Shown piece by piece: positions 18,740-26,722 of a stretch of 64,000 nt of DNA. The stretch's first letter is position 1. Each line of letters begins with the position of its first letter. The position numbers and the translations under genes were made by a program. Source of the DNA: Mycobacteroides chelonae CCUG 47445 (lineage in GTDB: Bacteria > Actinomycetota > Actinomycetes > Mycobacteriales > Mycobacteriaceae); the NCBI RefSeq assembly GCF_001632805.1, contig NZ_CP007220.1:3596001-3660000 (forward strand). Reading direction: 5' to 3'. The notes beneath the pieces are model-generated. The model saw only the letters and a program-made list of their open reading frames with translations, ran no database searches and had not been told where the DNA came from.

Positions 18740-20209
18740 ATGAGTCACATCGAACACACCTTTGCCCAGCTCGGGGTCCGCGACGAGATTGTTCGCGCCC
18801 TACGCGAGGTCGGAATCGAGCACCCGTTCGCCATCCAGGAGCTCACCCTTCCCCTCGCTCTCGGCGGCTCCGACCTCATCGGCCAGGCCCGCACCGGTAT
18901 GGGCAAGACCTACGCGTTCGGCGTCCCGCTGCTGCATCGCATCGCCACCGGCGTCGAGGACCGGCCGCTCAACGGCACGCCCCGCGCCCTGGTCGTGGTG
19001 CCGACCCGTGAGCTGTGCATCCAGGTCTACGAAGACCTGATCAAGGCGTCCAAGTACCTGTCGGCCGGTGACCGCGACTTCAGCGTCGTCTCCATCTATG
19101 GCGGACGCCCGTACGAGGCGCAGATCGAGTCGCTGCGCGCCGGCGCCGATGTCGTTGTCGGAACGCCCGGACGCCTCCTCGACCTGGCCCAGCAAGGTCA
19201 CCTGCAACTGGGTGGCCTGGCGATGCTGGTGCTCGACGAGGCCGACGAGATGCTGGACCTGGGCTTCCTGCCCGATATCGAGCGCATTCTGGCGCTGGCG
19301 CCATCCGCCGAGTCGGGGCGGCAGTCGATGCTGTTCTCGGCCACCATGCCCGATGCCATCATCACCCTGGCCCGCACGTTCATGAATCGCCCGACCCATA
19401 TCCGGGCCGAGGCCCCCCACTCGTCGTCGGTGCACGACTCGACCGAGCAGTTCGTATACCGGGCACACGCGCTGGACAAGATCGAGTTGGTCAGCCGCAT
19501 CCTGCAGGCCGAGGGCCGCGGCGCCACCATGATCTTCACCCGCACCAAGCGCACCGCCCAGAAGGTCTCCGATGAGCTGGCCGAGCGCGGTTTCGTTGTC
19601 GGCGCGGTACATGGTGACCTCGGTCAGATCGCTCGCGAAAAGGCACTGTCCGCGTTCCGTTCCGGTGAGATCACCGTGCTGGTCGCCACCGACGTGGCCG
19701 CCCGCGGCATCGACATCGACGATGTCACCCACGTCATCAACTACCAGTGCCCCGAGGACGACAAGACCTATGTGCACCGCATCGGACGTACCGGTCGTGC
19801 CGGGCGCACCGGCATCGCGGTCACCCTTGTCGACTGGGACGACATCGCGCGCTGGCAGCTGATCGACAAGGCACTCGGCCTCGGCGTACCCGATCCCGAC
19901 GAAACCTATTCCACCTCACCGCATTTGTTCACCGAGCTGAACATCCCCGCCGATGTGGCCGGTTCGGTCGGCCCCAAGTTCGCCGGCGGACCGAAGCGCC
20001 GTGAGCCCCGGGCCGAGCGCACCGAAGGCGACAAGCCCAAGCGCACCCGCACCCGTCGGCGCACCCGAGCGGGCGAGCCCGCCGACGGTGCGGTCGCCGA
20101 AGCGCCCGCGGCAGTGGCTACCGCCGAAGGTGACCAGCCTGCTGCCGCGCGCCGTCGTCGGCGCCGTCGTCGTCCCAACGCGGCCGCTGCCACCACCGCC
20201 ACGGCGTGA
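18740..20209 (+). CDS. rhlE: DEAD-box RNA helicase
   Basis: This 489 aa ATP-dependent RNA helicase shows the Q motif (PFAIQELTLPLAL), Walker A variant ARTGMGKT, motif II VLDEADEMLDLGF, motif III SAT and motif VI HRIGRTGRAGRTG. The tail is basic and Arg-rich (about 70 aa), typical of RNA-binding extensions. The 263-nt region before it is long and may be a structured 5' leader, as is common for cold- and RNA-responsive helicases. The next gene overlaps its stop as GTGA. It corresponds to Rv3211. Confidence 0.93.
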   Translation: MSHIEHTFAQLGVRDEIVRALREVGIEHPFAIQELTLPLALGGSDLIGQARTGMGKTYAFGVPLLHRIATGVEDRPLNGTPRALVVVPTRELCIQVYEDLIKASKYLSAGDRDFSVVSIYGGRPYEAQIESLRAGADVVVGTPGRLLDLAQQGHLQLGGLAMLVLDEADEMLDLGFLPDIERILALAPSAESGRQSMLFSATMPDAIITLARTFMNRPTHIRAEAPHSSSVHDSTEQFVYRAHALDKIELVSRILQAEGRGATMIFTRTKRTAQKVSDELAERGFVVGAVHGDLGQIAREKALSAFRSGEITVLVATDVAARGIDIDDVTHVINYQCPEDDKTYVHRIGRTGRAGRTGIAVTLVDWDDIARWQLIDKALGLGVPDPDETYSTSPHLFTELNIPADVAGSVGPKFAGGPKRREPRAERTEGDKPKRTRTRRRTRAGEPADGAVAEAPAAVATAEGDQPAAARRRRRRRRPNAAAATTATA

Positions 20210-21426
20210 TCGCACCGGAGCGGCGCACCCGGGCCGACATCATTGCTGCGGCGGTGATCGCCGTCGTGGTCGCCGTTACCGGTGCCACGATCTGGTGGAC
20301 CAGCGACGCCCGTGCCACCGTCAGCCATCCCGCAGCCGGGGACATCAAACGCCCGATGAGTGCTACCCGGGTTCCCGACTCGGTGCGCGAACTATGGTCC
20401 GCCACCAGTGGAGCCACGAAGGGGCCGGTCATCGCCGGCGGCGCGGTCGTCAGCGCCGACGGACACGAAGTAGTGGCCCATGACCCGGTAACCGGGGCCC
20501 AGCTGTGGTCTTACGCGCGCCGCAATCTCGATCTGTGCGGCGCGATCGGCTTCATCGACGACGCGGTGGCCGTCTATCGAGACGCACGCGGATGCGGCCA
20601 GGTCACCATGATCGACGGACAGACCGGCCGCCGAGGCCCGCTGCGCAGCAGCCCCAACGACCCGAAGGTGTCGTTGTCGACCGATGGCACCTACGTGTTG
20701 GCGCTCGGCAGCACCCGGCTTGAACTGTGGCGTTCGGACATGGTGCGCACCCTGGAGTACGGGCGAGTCGTCGCTCCACTGAACCCCAACAGCCAGCCCC
20801 GCGTGGACTGCACGCTGAAATCGGGTGCCGTCGGGTCCAGCGTGCTCGCGGTGCTGGAAACCTGCCCGCAGGACTCCACCCTGCGGCTGACGCTGCAAAA
20901 GCCCACACCGAAAGACAACGACAAGCCCGAGGAGCTCTACTCGGCGGCGCTGCCCGGCGTCGAACGCGGCTCCGCGGCCAAGGTGCTTGCGGTCGCGGAC
21001 ACCCGATCGGCCGTGTATCTGCCCGGCACCCACAATGAACTGGTGGTCTTCGACGACCACGGAATGCGCGTCGGCGCGACGGCCCTGCCGGGCGAGGTGG
21101 TCCAGTCCAACACCGCCGCCCAGGCCGGCGACGTCGTCACCTGGTGGACGGGCAATCAGGTGCTGGTGCTGGGCGGCTTCGATCTCGCCTACCGATTCGT
21201 CCTGCCCACCACCAAGAAGCCACTGGGGCCGGGCACGGCCATGGCCGGTGAGTTACTGATCCCCGTCCAAGGCGGGATCGACGTCTTCAACATGACTACC
21301 GGAGAATTCCGGAAATTCATTGCGGTGCAACGTGATTCGGCTGACGAGAAGAGCCCTGTCATCAGTGCCGTGGTCGGCAATACGTTGGTGGAGCAACGCG
21401 GATCACGCGTCTTCGCACTGGGTTAG
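20206..21426 (+). CDS. Membrane-anchored PQQ-like beta-propeller protein (Rv3212-like)
   Basis: This 406 aa protein starts at GTG 20206, overlapping the helicase stop as GTGA. An N-terminal membrane anchor (ADIIAAAVIAVVVAVTGATIWW) precedes a repeat domain of WD/PQQ-like beta-propeller strands (VVSADGHEVVAHDPVTGAQLW and similar). The domain probably faces outside. Its function is unknown; translational coupling with the RNA helicase is conserved with M. tuberculosis. Confidence 0.83.
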   Translation: MIAPERRTRADIIAAAVIAVVVAVTGATIWWTSDARATVSHPAAGDIKRPMSATRVPDSVRELWSATSGATKGPVIAGGAVVSADGHEVVAHDPVTGAQLWSYARRNLDLCGAIGFIDDAVAVYRDARGCGQVTMIDGQTGRRGPLRSSPNDPKVSLSTDGTYVLALGSTRLELWRSDMVRTLEYGRVVAPLNPNSQPRVDCTLKSGAVGSSVLAVLETCPQDSTLRLTLQKPTPKDNDKPEELYSAALPGVERGSAAKVLAVADTRSAVYLPGTHNELVVFDDHGMRVGATALPGEVVQSNTAAQAGDVVTWWTGNQVLVLGGFDLAYRFVLPTTKKPLGPGTAMAGELLIPVQGGIDVFNMTTGEFRKFIAVQRDSADEKSPVISAVVGNTLVEQRGSRVFALG

Positions 21427-21449
21427 TTCGCCCGCGCGGAGTGCTCGAC

Positions 21450-22253
21450 TCAGTCCACCGGCGGGGTGAAGGTCGGCATGGCCTTGCCGCTCTTCCAGTG
21501 CTTCACCAGGCTCTGCGCCAGCTCTCGATAGGCCAGCGCGCCCTTGTTCTTGCGGCCGGCGAGCACCGAGGCACCCGAAGCGCTCGCCTCGGCGAAGCGC
21601 ACCGTTCGGGGAATCGGCGGCGCGAGCACCGGCAGCTCGTAACGATCGGCGACATCCAACAGCACATCGCGACTGTGCGTGGTCCGTGAGTCATACAAGG
21701 TGGGCAGCGCGCCCAACAGCGTTAGCCCGGGGTTGGTGATCTGCTGTACGTCGGTCACCGTCCGCAGGAACTGTCCGACACCTCGGTGCGCCAGGGTCTC
21801 GCACTGCAGCGGCACCATCACCGAATCGGCCGCCGTCAAACCATTGAGCGTCAGCACGCCCAGGGACGGGGGGCAGTCGATGATCACCACATCGAAGTCG
21901 TCCCCCAGAGATTCGAGCGCCCGCTTCAGCGCGTACTCACGTCCCGCACGCATCAGCAGCATCGCCTCGGCGCCGGCCAGGTCGATGTTCGCAGGTAACA
22001 GCGTCAGATCCTCGGCGGTGGTGAGCAGCGCCTCCTTGATATCGGCCTGCCCCAGCAGCACCTCGTGCACCGAAACCCCCAGGCGGTCCGGATCCTGCCC
22101 CAACGAGAACGTCAGACAGCCCTGTGGGTCGAGGTCAACCAGCAGCACCTTCTTGCCGGCCTGGGCCAACGCCGCGCCGAGGGACGCGACCGTCGTGGTT
22201 TTGGCCACCCCACCCTTTTGATTGGCTACCGCCAGCACCCGAGTCACGTCCAC
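21450..22253 (-). CDS. ParA/Soj-family ATPase
   Basis: This 267 aa ATPase has the deviant Walker A of the ParA/MinD superfamily (VANQKGGVAKTTTVASLGAAL), the A' motif VLLVDLDPQG and the Walker B VVIIDCPPSLG. No parB or centromere-like repeat is next to it, so it is an orphan ParA (Rv3213c-like) and not the chromosome-partition locus. GTG 22253 and GTG 22247 are both possible starts. It is divergent from the phosphatase gene by 55 nt. Confidence 0.9.
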   Translation of the reverse strand: MDVTRVLAVANQKGGVAKTTTVASLGAALAQAGKKVLLVDLDPQGCLTFSLGQDPDRLGVSVHEVLLGQADIKEALLTTAEDLTLLPANIDLAGAEAMLLMRAGREYALKRALESLGDDFDVVIIDCPPSLGVLTLNGLTAADSVMVPLQCETLAHRGVGQFLRTVTDVQQITNPGLTLLGALPTLYDSRTTHSRDVLLDVADRYELPVLAPPIPRTVRFAEASASGASVLAGRKNKGALAYRELAQSLVKHWKSGKAMPTFTPPVD

Positions 22254-22308
22254 ATACTGGCATGCCGAACACGATCACGACGGAAGTCGGTACGGCACAA
22301 TCAAGTGC

Positions 22309-22920
22309 GTGTCTGCCCCCCAGAACCGAATGTTGTTGCTACGCCATGGCGAAACAGAGTGGTCAAAGATCGGCAGGCATACCGGTCGCACCGATCTGGA
22401 TCTCACGGAAATCGGCCGCGCCCAGGCGGTGGCGGCGCGCGAGGTGCTGGCCAATCTCGATCTGAATGATCCGGTTGTGGTGAGCAGTCCGCGCCGACGG
22501 GCGATCCAGACCGCCGAACTGGCGGGTCTGACGATCGACGCAACCGACGAGGAGCTCGCCGAATGGGACTACGGCGACTACGAGGGCCTGACCACCCCGC
22601 AGATCCGCGAGAACGACCCGGGTTGGTTGGTGTGGACACATGGCTGCCCCGGCGGCGAGTCGGTGGCGCAGGTGCAGGCGCGCGCCGACCGGGTGATCGC
22701 CAAGATCGCCGCCGAGCTCACCCGACGCGACGTGTTGTTGGTCGGTCATGGCCACTTCTCGCGCGCCCTCATGACCAGGTGGATCGACCTGCCGCTGGAA
22801 GAGGGCACCCGGCTGGGCATGGCCACGGCCTCGATCGCGGTGGGCGGGCATGAGCACGGCCAGCGCCAGGTGGCCGCACTTGGGCTGACCGGGTACAGGC
22901 ACCCGGTACCGTCTAGCTGA
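22309..22920 (+). CDS. Histidine phosphatase superfamily protein (phosphoglycerate-mutase fold)
   Basis: This 203 aa protein has the same length as Rv3214 of M. tuberculosis. The catalytic motif LLLRHGETEWS lies at the N terminus, the second catalytic His is in LLVGHGHFSRA, and Arg residues of the phosphate pocket are in VVSSPRRRAIQTAEL. Rv3214 was once called gpm2/entD and was shown to be an acid phosphatase. GTG 22309 (VSAPQNRMLLLRHGE) gives the family length; the longer frame from 22222 is rejected. It sits 2 nt before the isochorismate synthase gene. Confidence 0.88.
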   Translation: MSAPQNRMLLLRHGETEWSKIGRHTGRTDLDLTEIGRAQAVAAREVLANLDLNDPVVVSSPRRRAIQTAELAGLTIDATDEELAEWDYGDYEGLTTPQIRENDPGWLVWTHGCPGGESVAQVQARADRVIAKIAAELTRRDVLLVGHGHFSRALMTRWIDLPLEEGTRLGMATASIAVGGHEHGQRQVAALGLTGYRHPVPSS

Positions 22921-22922
22921 CC

Positions 22923-24032
22923 ATGACGGCCACCGACTCGCCCGCATACCCGCATTTCGTGATGTCCCGGGCGGCCGACGCGTTGTATGCGTATGGCCGC
23001 GAGAGGGCCTACGACGACGTCGCGAGTGCCGCAGAGGCCCTGCGCGCAGGTCGGCACCGCATGCTGGTGGGTGCGCTACCTTTCGACACCTCCAGGCCTG
23101 CAGCACTGACGGTTCCGGCGACAGTCGAACGCGGGCAACCCCACGAGTTCTACGGCACCATGCCGAATATCCATGTGACACACCAAATACCAGAGCCCTC
23201 CGAGCATCTGCGACGTGTCACCGAGGCTGTCGAGGTGCTGCGCGACACCGCCGGGGGCCTGTCCAAGGTGGTCCTTGCGCGGGTGCTGGAGTTGCAGGCC
23301 GATGCCCCGGTGGACGCCTTGGTGCTGACCCATCGGCTGATCCGAAACGACCCCGATGCCAACAGTTTCTGCGTGGACCTCTCCCCCGCAGGTGAGCGGT
23401 TCCGTGGACACACCATGGTGGGCTGCAGCCCGGAACTGTTGGTGGAACGCCGCGGAGACATGGTGATCTGTCACCCGTTCGCCGGTTCGGCCCCTCGGTC
23501 CAGTAATCCATCGCAAGACCGGCGCACGGGCGAAAACCTCGCGGGCTCGCACAAGAACCGCCACGAACACTCCGTGGTGATCGATCAGCTGCGCGCGGAC
23601 CTGTCCTCGTTGTGCGTCGATGTCCAGGTCCCACCGGAGCCGACGCTGAGTCGTACCGCAGCACTCTGGCATCTGAGCACCTCCATCAGCGCTCGGTTAC
23701 GCCAAAGTTCCACCACCGCACTTGATTTGGCAATGGCATTACACCCCACTCCGGCGGTGTGCGGTACCCCCACCGAGGCGGCGGCCGACCTGATCGCACG
23801 CATCGAGGGTGATCGCGGGTTCTACGCAGGAGCGGTCGGCTGGTGCGACAACAGCGGAGACGGTCGCTGGGCCGTCTCGATCCGCTGCGCCGAGCTGTCG
23901 GCGGACGGCACGGCGATCCGCGCCTACGCGGGCGGCGGCCTGGTCGCCGAATCGGATCCCCAGGACGAACTGTCAGAGACCACCGTCAAATTCCGGACCA
24001 TATTGGCAGGGTTAGGAGCCCACAGTGAGTGA
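22923..24032 (+). CDS. entC: Isochorismate synthase (EntC/MenF family)
   Basis: This 369 aa chorismate-utilising enzyme has conserved blocks GLSKVVLARVLEL, GCSPELLVERRGD, SHKNRHEHSVVIDQLR and HPTPAVCGTPTEAA, ending with FYAGAVGWCD and RCAEL. It converts chorismate to isochorismate for menaquinone or, less likely, for aryl-capped siderophores. No mbt or ent gene is nearby. It forms a probable operon with the upstream phosphatase (2 nt) and the downstream GNAT gene (8-nt overlap). It corresponds to Rv3215. Confidence 0.92.
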   Translation: MTATDSPAYPHFVMSRAADALYAYGRERAYDDVASAAEALRAGRHRMLVGALPFDTSRPAALTVPATVERGQPHEFYGTMPNIHVTHQIPEPSEHLRRVTEAVEVLRDTAGGLSKVVLARVLELQADAPVDALVLTHRLIRNDPDANSFCVDLSPAGERFRGHTMVGCSPELLVERRGDMVICHPFAGSAPRSSNPSQDRRTGENLAGSHKNRHEHSVVIDQLRADLSSLCVDVQVPPEPTLSRTAALWHLSTSISARLRQSSTTALDLAMALHPTPAVCGTPTEAAADLIARIEGDRGFYAGAVGWCDNSGDGRWAVSIRCAELSADGTAIRAYAGGGLVAESDPQDELSETTVKFRTILAGLGAHSE

Positions 24033-24510
24033 CACCCAGATTCGCCGTGCCATCGAAGCGGACGTCCCGGCCATCGTCGGCCTCATCGAGGATCTGGCGG
24101 AATACGAGAAGGCGCGCGATGAATGCCACATCAGCCAGGAGCAACTCCATAAGGCGTTATTTGGTTCGGCTCCGGCACTTTTCGCACATGTCGCAGAGGC
24201 AGGCGGGGTGGTCTGTGGCACCGCCGTGTGGTTCCTGAACTTCTCCACCTGGACCGGTCAACACGGCATCTATCTGGAGGACCTGTACGTCAAGCCCGAA
24301 CAGCGCGGCACCGGCCTGGGGAAGGCCCTGTTGTCCGCGCTGGCCGCCGAGTGCGTGGCCAACGGCTATACCCGGCTGGATTGGGCTGTGCTGGATTGGA
24401 ATACACCGTCCATCAAGTTCTACGACTCGATCGGCGCGAATCCGCAATCGGACTGGATCACTTACCGGCTGCAGGGCCCGGCTTTGGCACAGCTGGCCTC
24501 GGACCGCTAG
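24025..24510 (+). CDS. GNAT N-acetyltransferase
   Basis: This 161 aa GNAT-fold protein has the acetyl-CoA pyrophosphate-binding motif as EDLYVKPEQRGTGLGKALL (Q/R-x-x-G-x-G). GTG 24025 has AGGAG 8 nt upstream and overlaps the entC end by 8 nt. The sequence resembles small polyamine/amino-acid acetyltransferases (spermidine acetyltransferase-like), but the substrate cannot be fixed. It corresponds to Rv3216. It overlaps the convergent membrane-protein gene by 4 nt. Confidence 0.87.
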   Translation: MSDTQIRRAIEADVPAIVGLIEDLAEYEKARDECHISQEQLHKALFGSAPALFAHVAEAGGVVCGTAVWFLNFSTWTGQHGIYLEDLYVKPEQRGTGLGKALLSALAAECVANGYTRLDWAVLDWNTPSIKFYDSIGANPQSDWITYRLQGPALAQLASDR

Positions 24511-24914
24511 TCCGATTCGTCGGCACCGGATTCGTCACCGCTGGCCCATATCTGAGCGGTGGGACTGAACAGCAGCGCCAGCGCCACCACGGCGACGATG
24601 GCGATCGGCACGCCCAGCGCGAGCTGGTGCGATCCCACGGCCGCGTACCACGCTACGGGCAGGAGCAGCAGCTGCATCATCACCGCGATCCCTCTGCCCC
24701 AACGTTTCCCCGTGGCGAGGGCGAGACCCGCCGCAAGGACGGCGGTGCCGAACACCGCGAACCACGCGGCGGTGCCGTACCCGTTTACCAGATGCTGGTC
24801 GGCGCCACCGGCCGCCCGCACCACCAGGACCACAGCGATGACCAGTCCCACGGCACCTTCACCGGCAACAATCGTCCCGGCGCGGCGAACGGTATTCGGA
24901 ACGGCTGTGGTCAC
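24507..24914 (-). CDS. Small integral membrane protein (Rv3217c-like)
   Basis: This 135 aa protein has four predicted membrane helices (GAVGLVIAVVLVVRA, AAWFAVFGTAVLAAGLALA, GIAVMMQLLLLPVAWYA, LGVPIAIVAVVALALLF) and an acidic tail. No catalytic motif is visible. It is conserved in position in mycobacteria, and its function is unknown. Confidence 0.8.
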   Translation of the reverse strand: MTTAVPNTVRRAGTIVAGEGAVGLVIAVVLVVRAAGGADQHLVNGYGTAAWFAVFGTAVLAAGLALATGKRWGRGIAVMMQLLLLPVAWYAAVGSHQLALGVPIAIVAVVALALLFSPTAQIWASGDESGADESD

Positions 24915-24990
24915 CCGACAAGCCTAGGTGGACACTTCGCGGTGGCGATGGGCAGCTTGCGTGACGAAGGTCCCGCTAGGCTCATGCCCC

Positions 24991-25968
24991 GTGCGTGCGG
25001 TCCTCATCGTGAATCCCAATGCCACCTCGACAACGGCGGCCGGGCGTGACCTGCTGGCTCACGCACTCGAGAGTCGAGTGCATCTCCAGGTTCTGCACAC
25101 AGACCACCGCGGCCACGCCAGCGAGCTGGCCCGCCGCGCAGCCGACGACGGGGCGGCGGTCATCGTCGTACACGGCGGCGACGGCACGGTCAGCGAGGTG
25201 GTGAACGGCCTGCTCGGTCAACCGGGACATCCCGCGCCCGGGCCGCTGCCCGCCATCGCGGTGGTACCCGGCGGCTCGGCCAATGTGTTCGCCCGAACGC
25301 TGGGCATATCGGCCGACCCCGTGCAGGCCACCAATCAGGTGGTCGATCTGCTCGATGCACACCGCCGCGACCAGCGACGGTGGCGCCGGATCGGTCTCGG
25401 GCACTGCGGAGAGCGCTGGTTCATCTTCAACGCCGGAATGGGCCTGGACGGCGAGGTGGTCGCCGCGATGGAGGCGCACCGCAACAAGGGAAAGCAGGTC
25501 ACGGCCGGACGGTATGTGACACGTGCGGTGCTGAGCTTCTTCCGCGGCGCACGCCACCAGCCGACCCTCACCGTCGAACTGCCCGGCCAGGAGCCGCAGC
25601 AGGGCATCCACTTCGCGTTCATCTGCAATTCCAACCCGTGGACGTACGCCAACGAGCGCGCCATCTGGACAAATCCGGGCACCGGTTTCGAGAGCGGTTT
25701 GGGCGTGTTCGCATCGAAGAGCATGAACGTAATGGCCAATCTTCGTCTGGTCCGCCACATGGTGGGCGCACCCCGCCCGGACCGTCCCGCAGCCAGCCAC
25801 CTACTGCGCGAAGACGACGTCGCATGGGTGCGGATACGCGCGTCAGCACCAATCGCCACGCAGGTCGACGGCGATTTCCTCGGGTTCCGCAGCGAGCTGA
25901 CCTTCACCGCCGAACCCGACGTTCTCGACGTGGTGGCCCCGGCAAAACCCGCAGACGCCCTCTCCTGA
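24991..25968 (+). CDS. Diacylglycerol/sphingosine kinase-family lipid kinase (Rv3218-like)
   Basis: This 325 aa protein has the DAGK catalytic domain. The N-terminal strand VLIVNPNATS, the nucleotide loop VHGGDGTVSEVVNGLLG (GGDGT) and the glycine-rich VVPGGSANVFARTLG are clear. The family phosphorylates lipid hydroxyls with ATP on the membrane. GTG 24991 (VRAVLIVNPNATS) was chosen since residues before it lack similarity. It corresponds to Rv3218. Confidence 0.87.
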   Translation: MRAVLIVNPNATSTTAAGRDLLAHALESRVHLQVLHTDHRGHASELARRAADDGAAVIVVHGGDGTVSEVVNGLLGQPGHPAPGPLPAIAVVPGGSANVFARTLGISADPVQATNQVVDLLDAHRRDQRRWRRIGLGHCGERWFIFNAGMGLDGEVVAAMEAHRNKGKQVTAGRYVTRAVLSFFRGARHQPTLTVELPGQEPQQGIHFAFICNSNPWTYANERAIWTNPGTGFESGLGVFASKSMNVMANLRLVRHMVGAPRPDRPAASHLLREDDVAWVRIRASAPIATQVDGDFLGFRSELTFTAEPDVLDVVAPAKPADALS

Positions 25969-26384
25969 GACCGGCCGGGAAGGCAATAGTGTTGGGCGAC
26001 AGCCCGTTCCGGACACAGCCGACTCACAGCAGCGACGCGGTCTACGTCACACCTGGAGCGGATCGGATGTACTACTTGACGTAGTCGAGCCTCGGCGGGC
26101 CGTGATGTTACTCACCAGTAGCACTAAGCCACCTGGGAAAATGAGGGAATCTCGCCAGATTCAAGGCGCAGATCGGATCAGTGTAGTACAAACGAATGTG
26201 GAGTCCGCAGACACCACCCCCGAGTGAGATTGACCACGTGTTAACTCACGCTATTGACTTCTGCTGAGCTTGTGAAACGATCGGAAGCAACAGTGCAGAA
26301 ACATTTGGTACGCACGCGTTAACAGCCGAAAAACATTGATCTCGTGCGCTTGTGGCGCGCGCGATGAAAAAGGAGTGCACAACT
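25969..26384. other. Long intergenic region upstream of whiB1
   Basis: These 416 nt without a gene are the longest gap in the window. The region is less G+C-rich than its surroundings and holds the whiB1 promoter. A CRP-like site at 26223 and a strong AAGGAG box before ATG 26385 are visible. I see no convincing small ORF or RNA in the first 250 nt. Confidence 0.6.
26223..26238 (+). promoter_or_regulatory. Candidate CRP-family (Rv3676-like) site upstream of whiB1
   Basis: The sequence AGTGAGATTGACCACG contains GTGA-N6-CCAC, one mismatch from the GTGA-N6-TCAC core bound by mycobacterial CRP. It lies about 150 nt upstream of whiB1. In M. tuberculosis the whiB1 promoter is controlled by this cAMP receptor protein, which supports the call, but the match is by eye. 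Confidence 0.45.
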
Positions 26385-26639
26385 ATGGATTGGCGCCATA
26401 AGGCGGTCTGTCGCGACGAGGATCCGGAACTGTTCTTCCCCGTAGGGAACAGCGGACCGGCCCTTGCCCAGATCGCTGACGCAAAGCTCGTCTGTAACCG
26501 CTGTCCGGTGACGACAGAGTGCCTTACCTGGGCGCTGGAGTCAGGCCAGGACGCCGGAGTGTGGGGTGGCCTCAGCGAGGATGAGCGCCGCGCCCTCAAG
26601 CGTCGCAACGCCCGCGCTCGCGCCCGCAGCGCCGTCTAA
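26385..26639 (+). CDS. whiB1: Transcriptional regulator WhiB1
   Basis: This 84 aa Wbl protein carries a [4Fe-4S] cluster on Cys9, Cys37, Cys40 and Cys46 (C-x27-C-x2-C-x5-C), followed by the GVWGG turn and a basic DNA-binding tail (RRALKRRNARARAR). WhiB1 binds the principal sigma factor and senses nitric oxide. The start ATG 26385 (MDWRHKAVC) is preceded by AAGGAG; the longer frame from 26352 is rejected. The length equals that of M. tuberculosis WhiB1. A perfect hairpin follows the stop. Confidence 0.97.
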   Translation: MDWRHKAVCRDEDPELFFPVGNSGPALAQIADAKLVCNRCPVTTECLTWALESGQDAGVWGGLSEDERRALKRRNARARARSAV

Positions 26640-26653
26640 CGCCGCAGCATTGC

Positions 26654-26685
26654 AGAACCCGGCACAATTTGGTGCCGGGTTCTTT
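26654..26685 (+). terminator. Hairpin terminator after whiB1
   Basis: Perfect 12-bp arms (26654-26665 and 26672-26683; AGAACCCGGCAC and its complement) flank a 6-nt loop and are followed by a short TT run. It lies between convergent whiB1 and pdtaS and can serve whiB1. Confidence 0.85.
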
Positions 26686-26722
26686 GCTGCTCTGGGCCGG
26701 ATTGATTGCCGCGCAAAAGCTT

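Noticed and set aside
21450..22253. Chromosome partition locus or replication origin near the ParA gene
   Set aside because: No parB, dnaA, parS-like repeats or AT-rich region nearby; it is an orphan ParA.
26239..26250. Second CRP site at TGTTAACTCACG upstream of whiB1
   Set aside because: Spacing between half-sites is 4 instead of 6 nt, so it does not fit the consensus.
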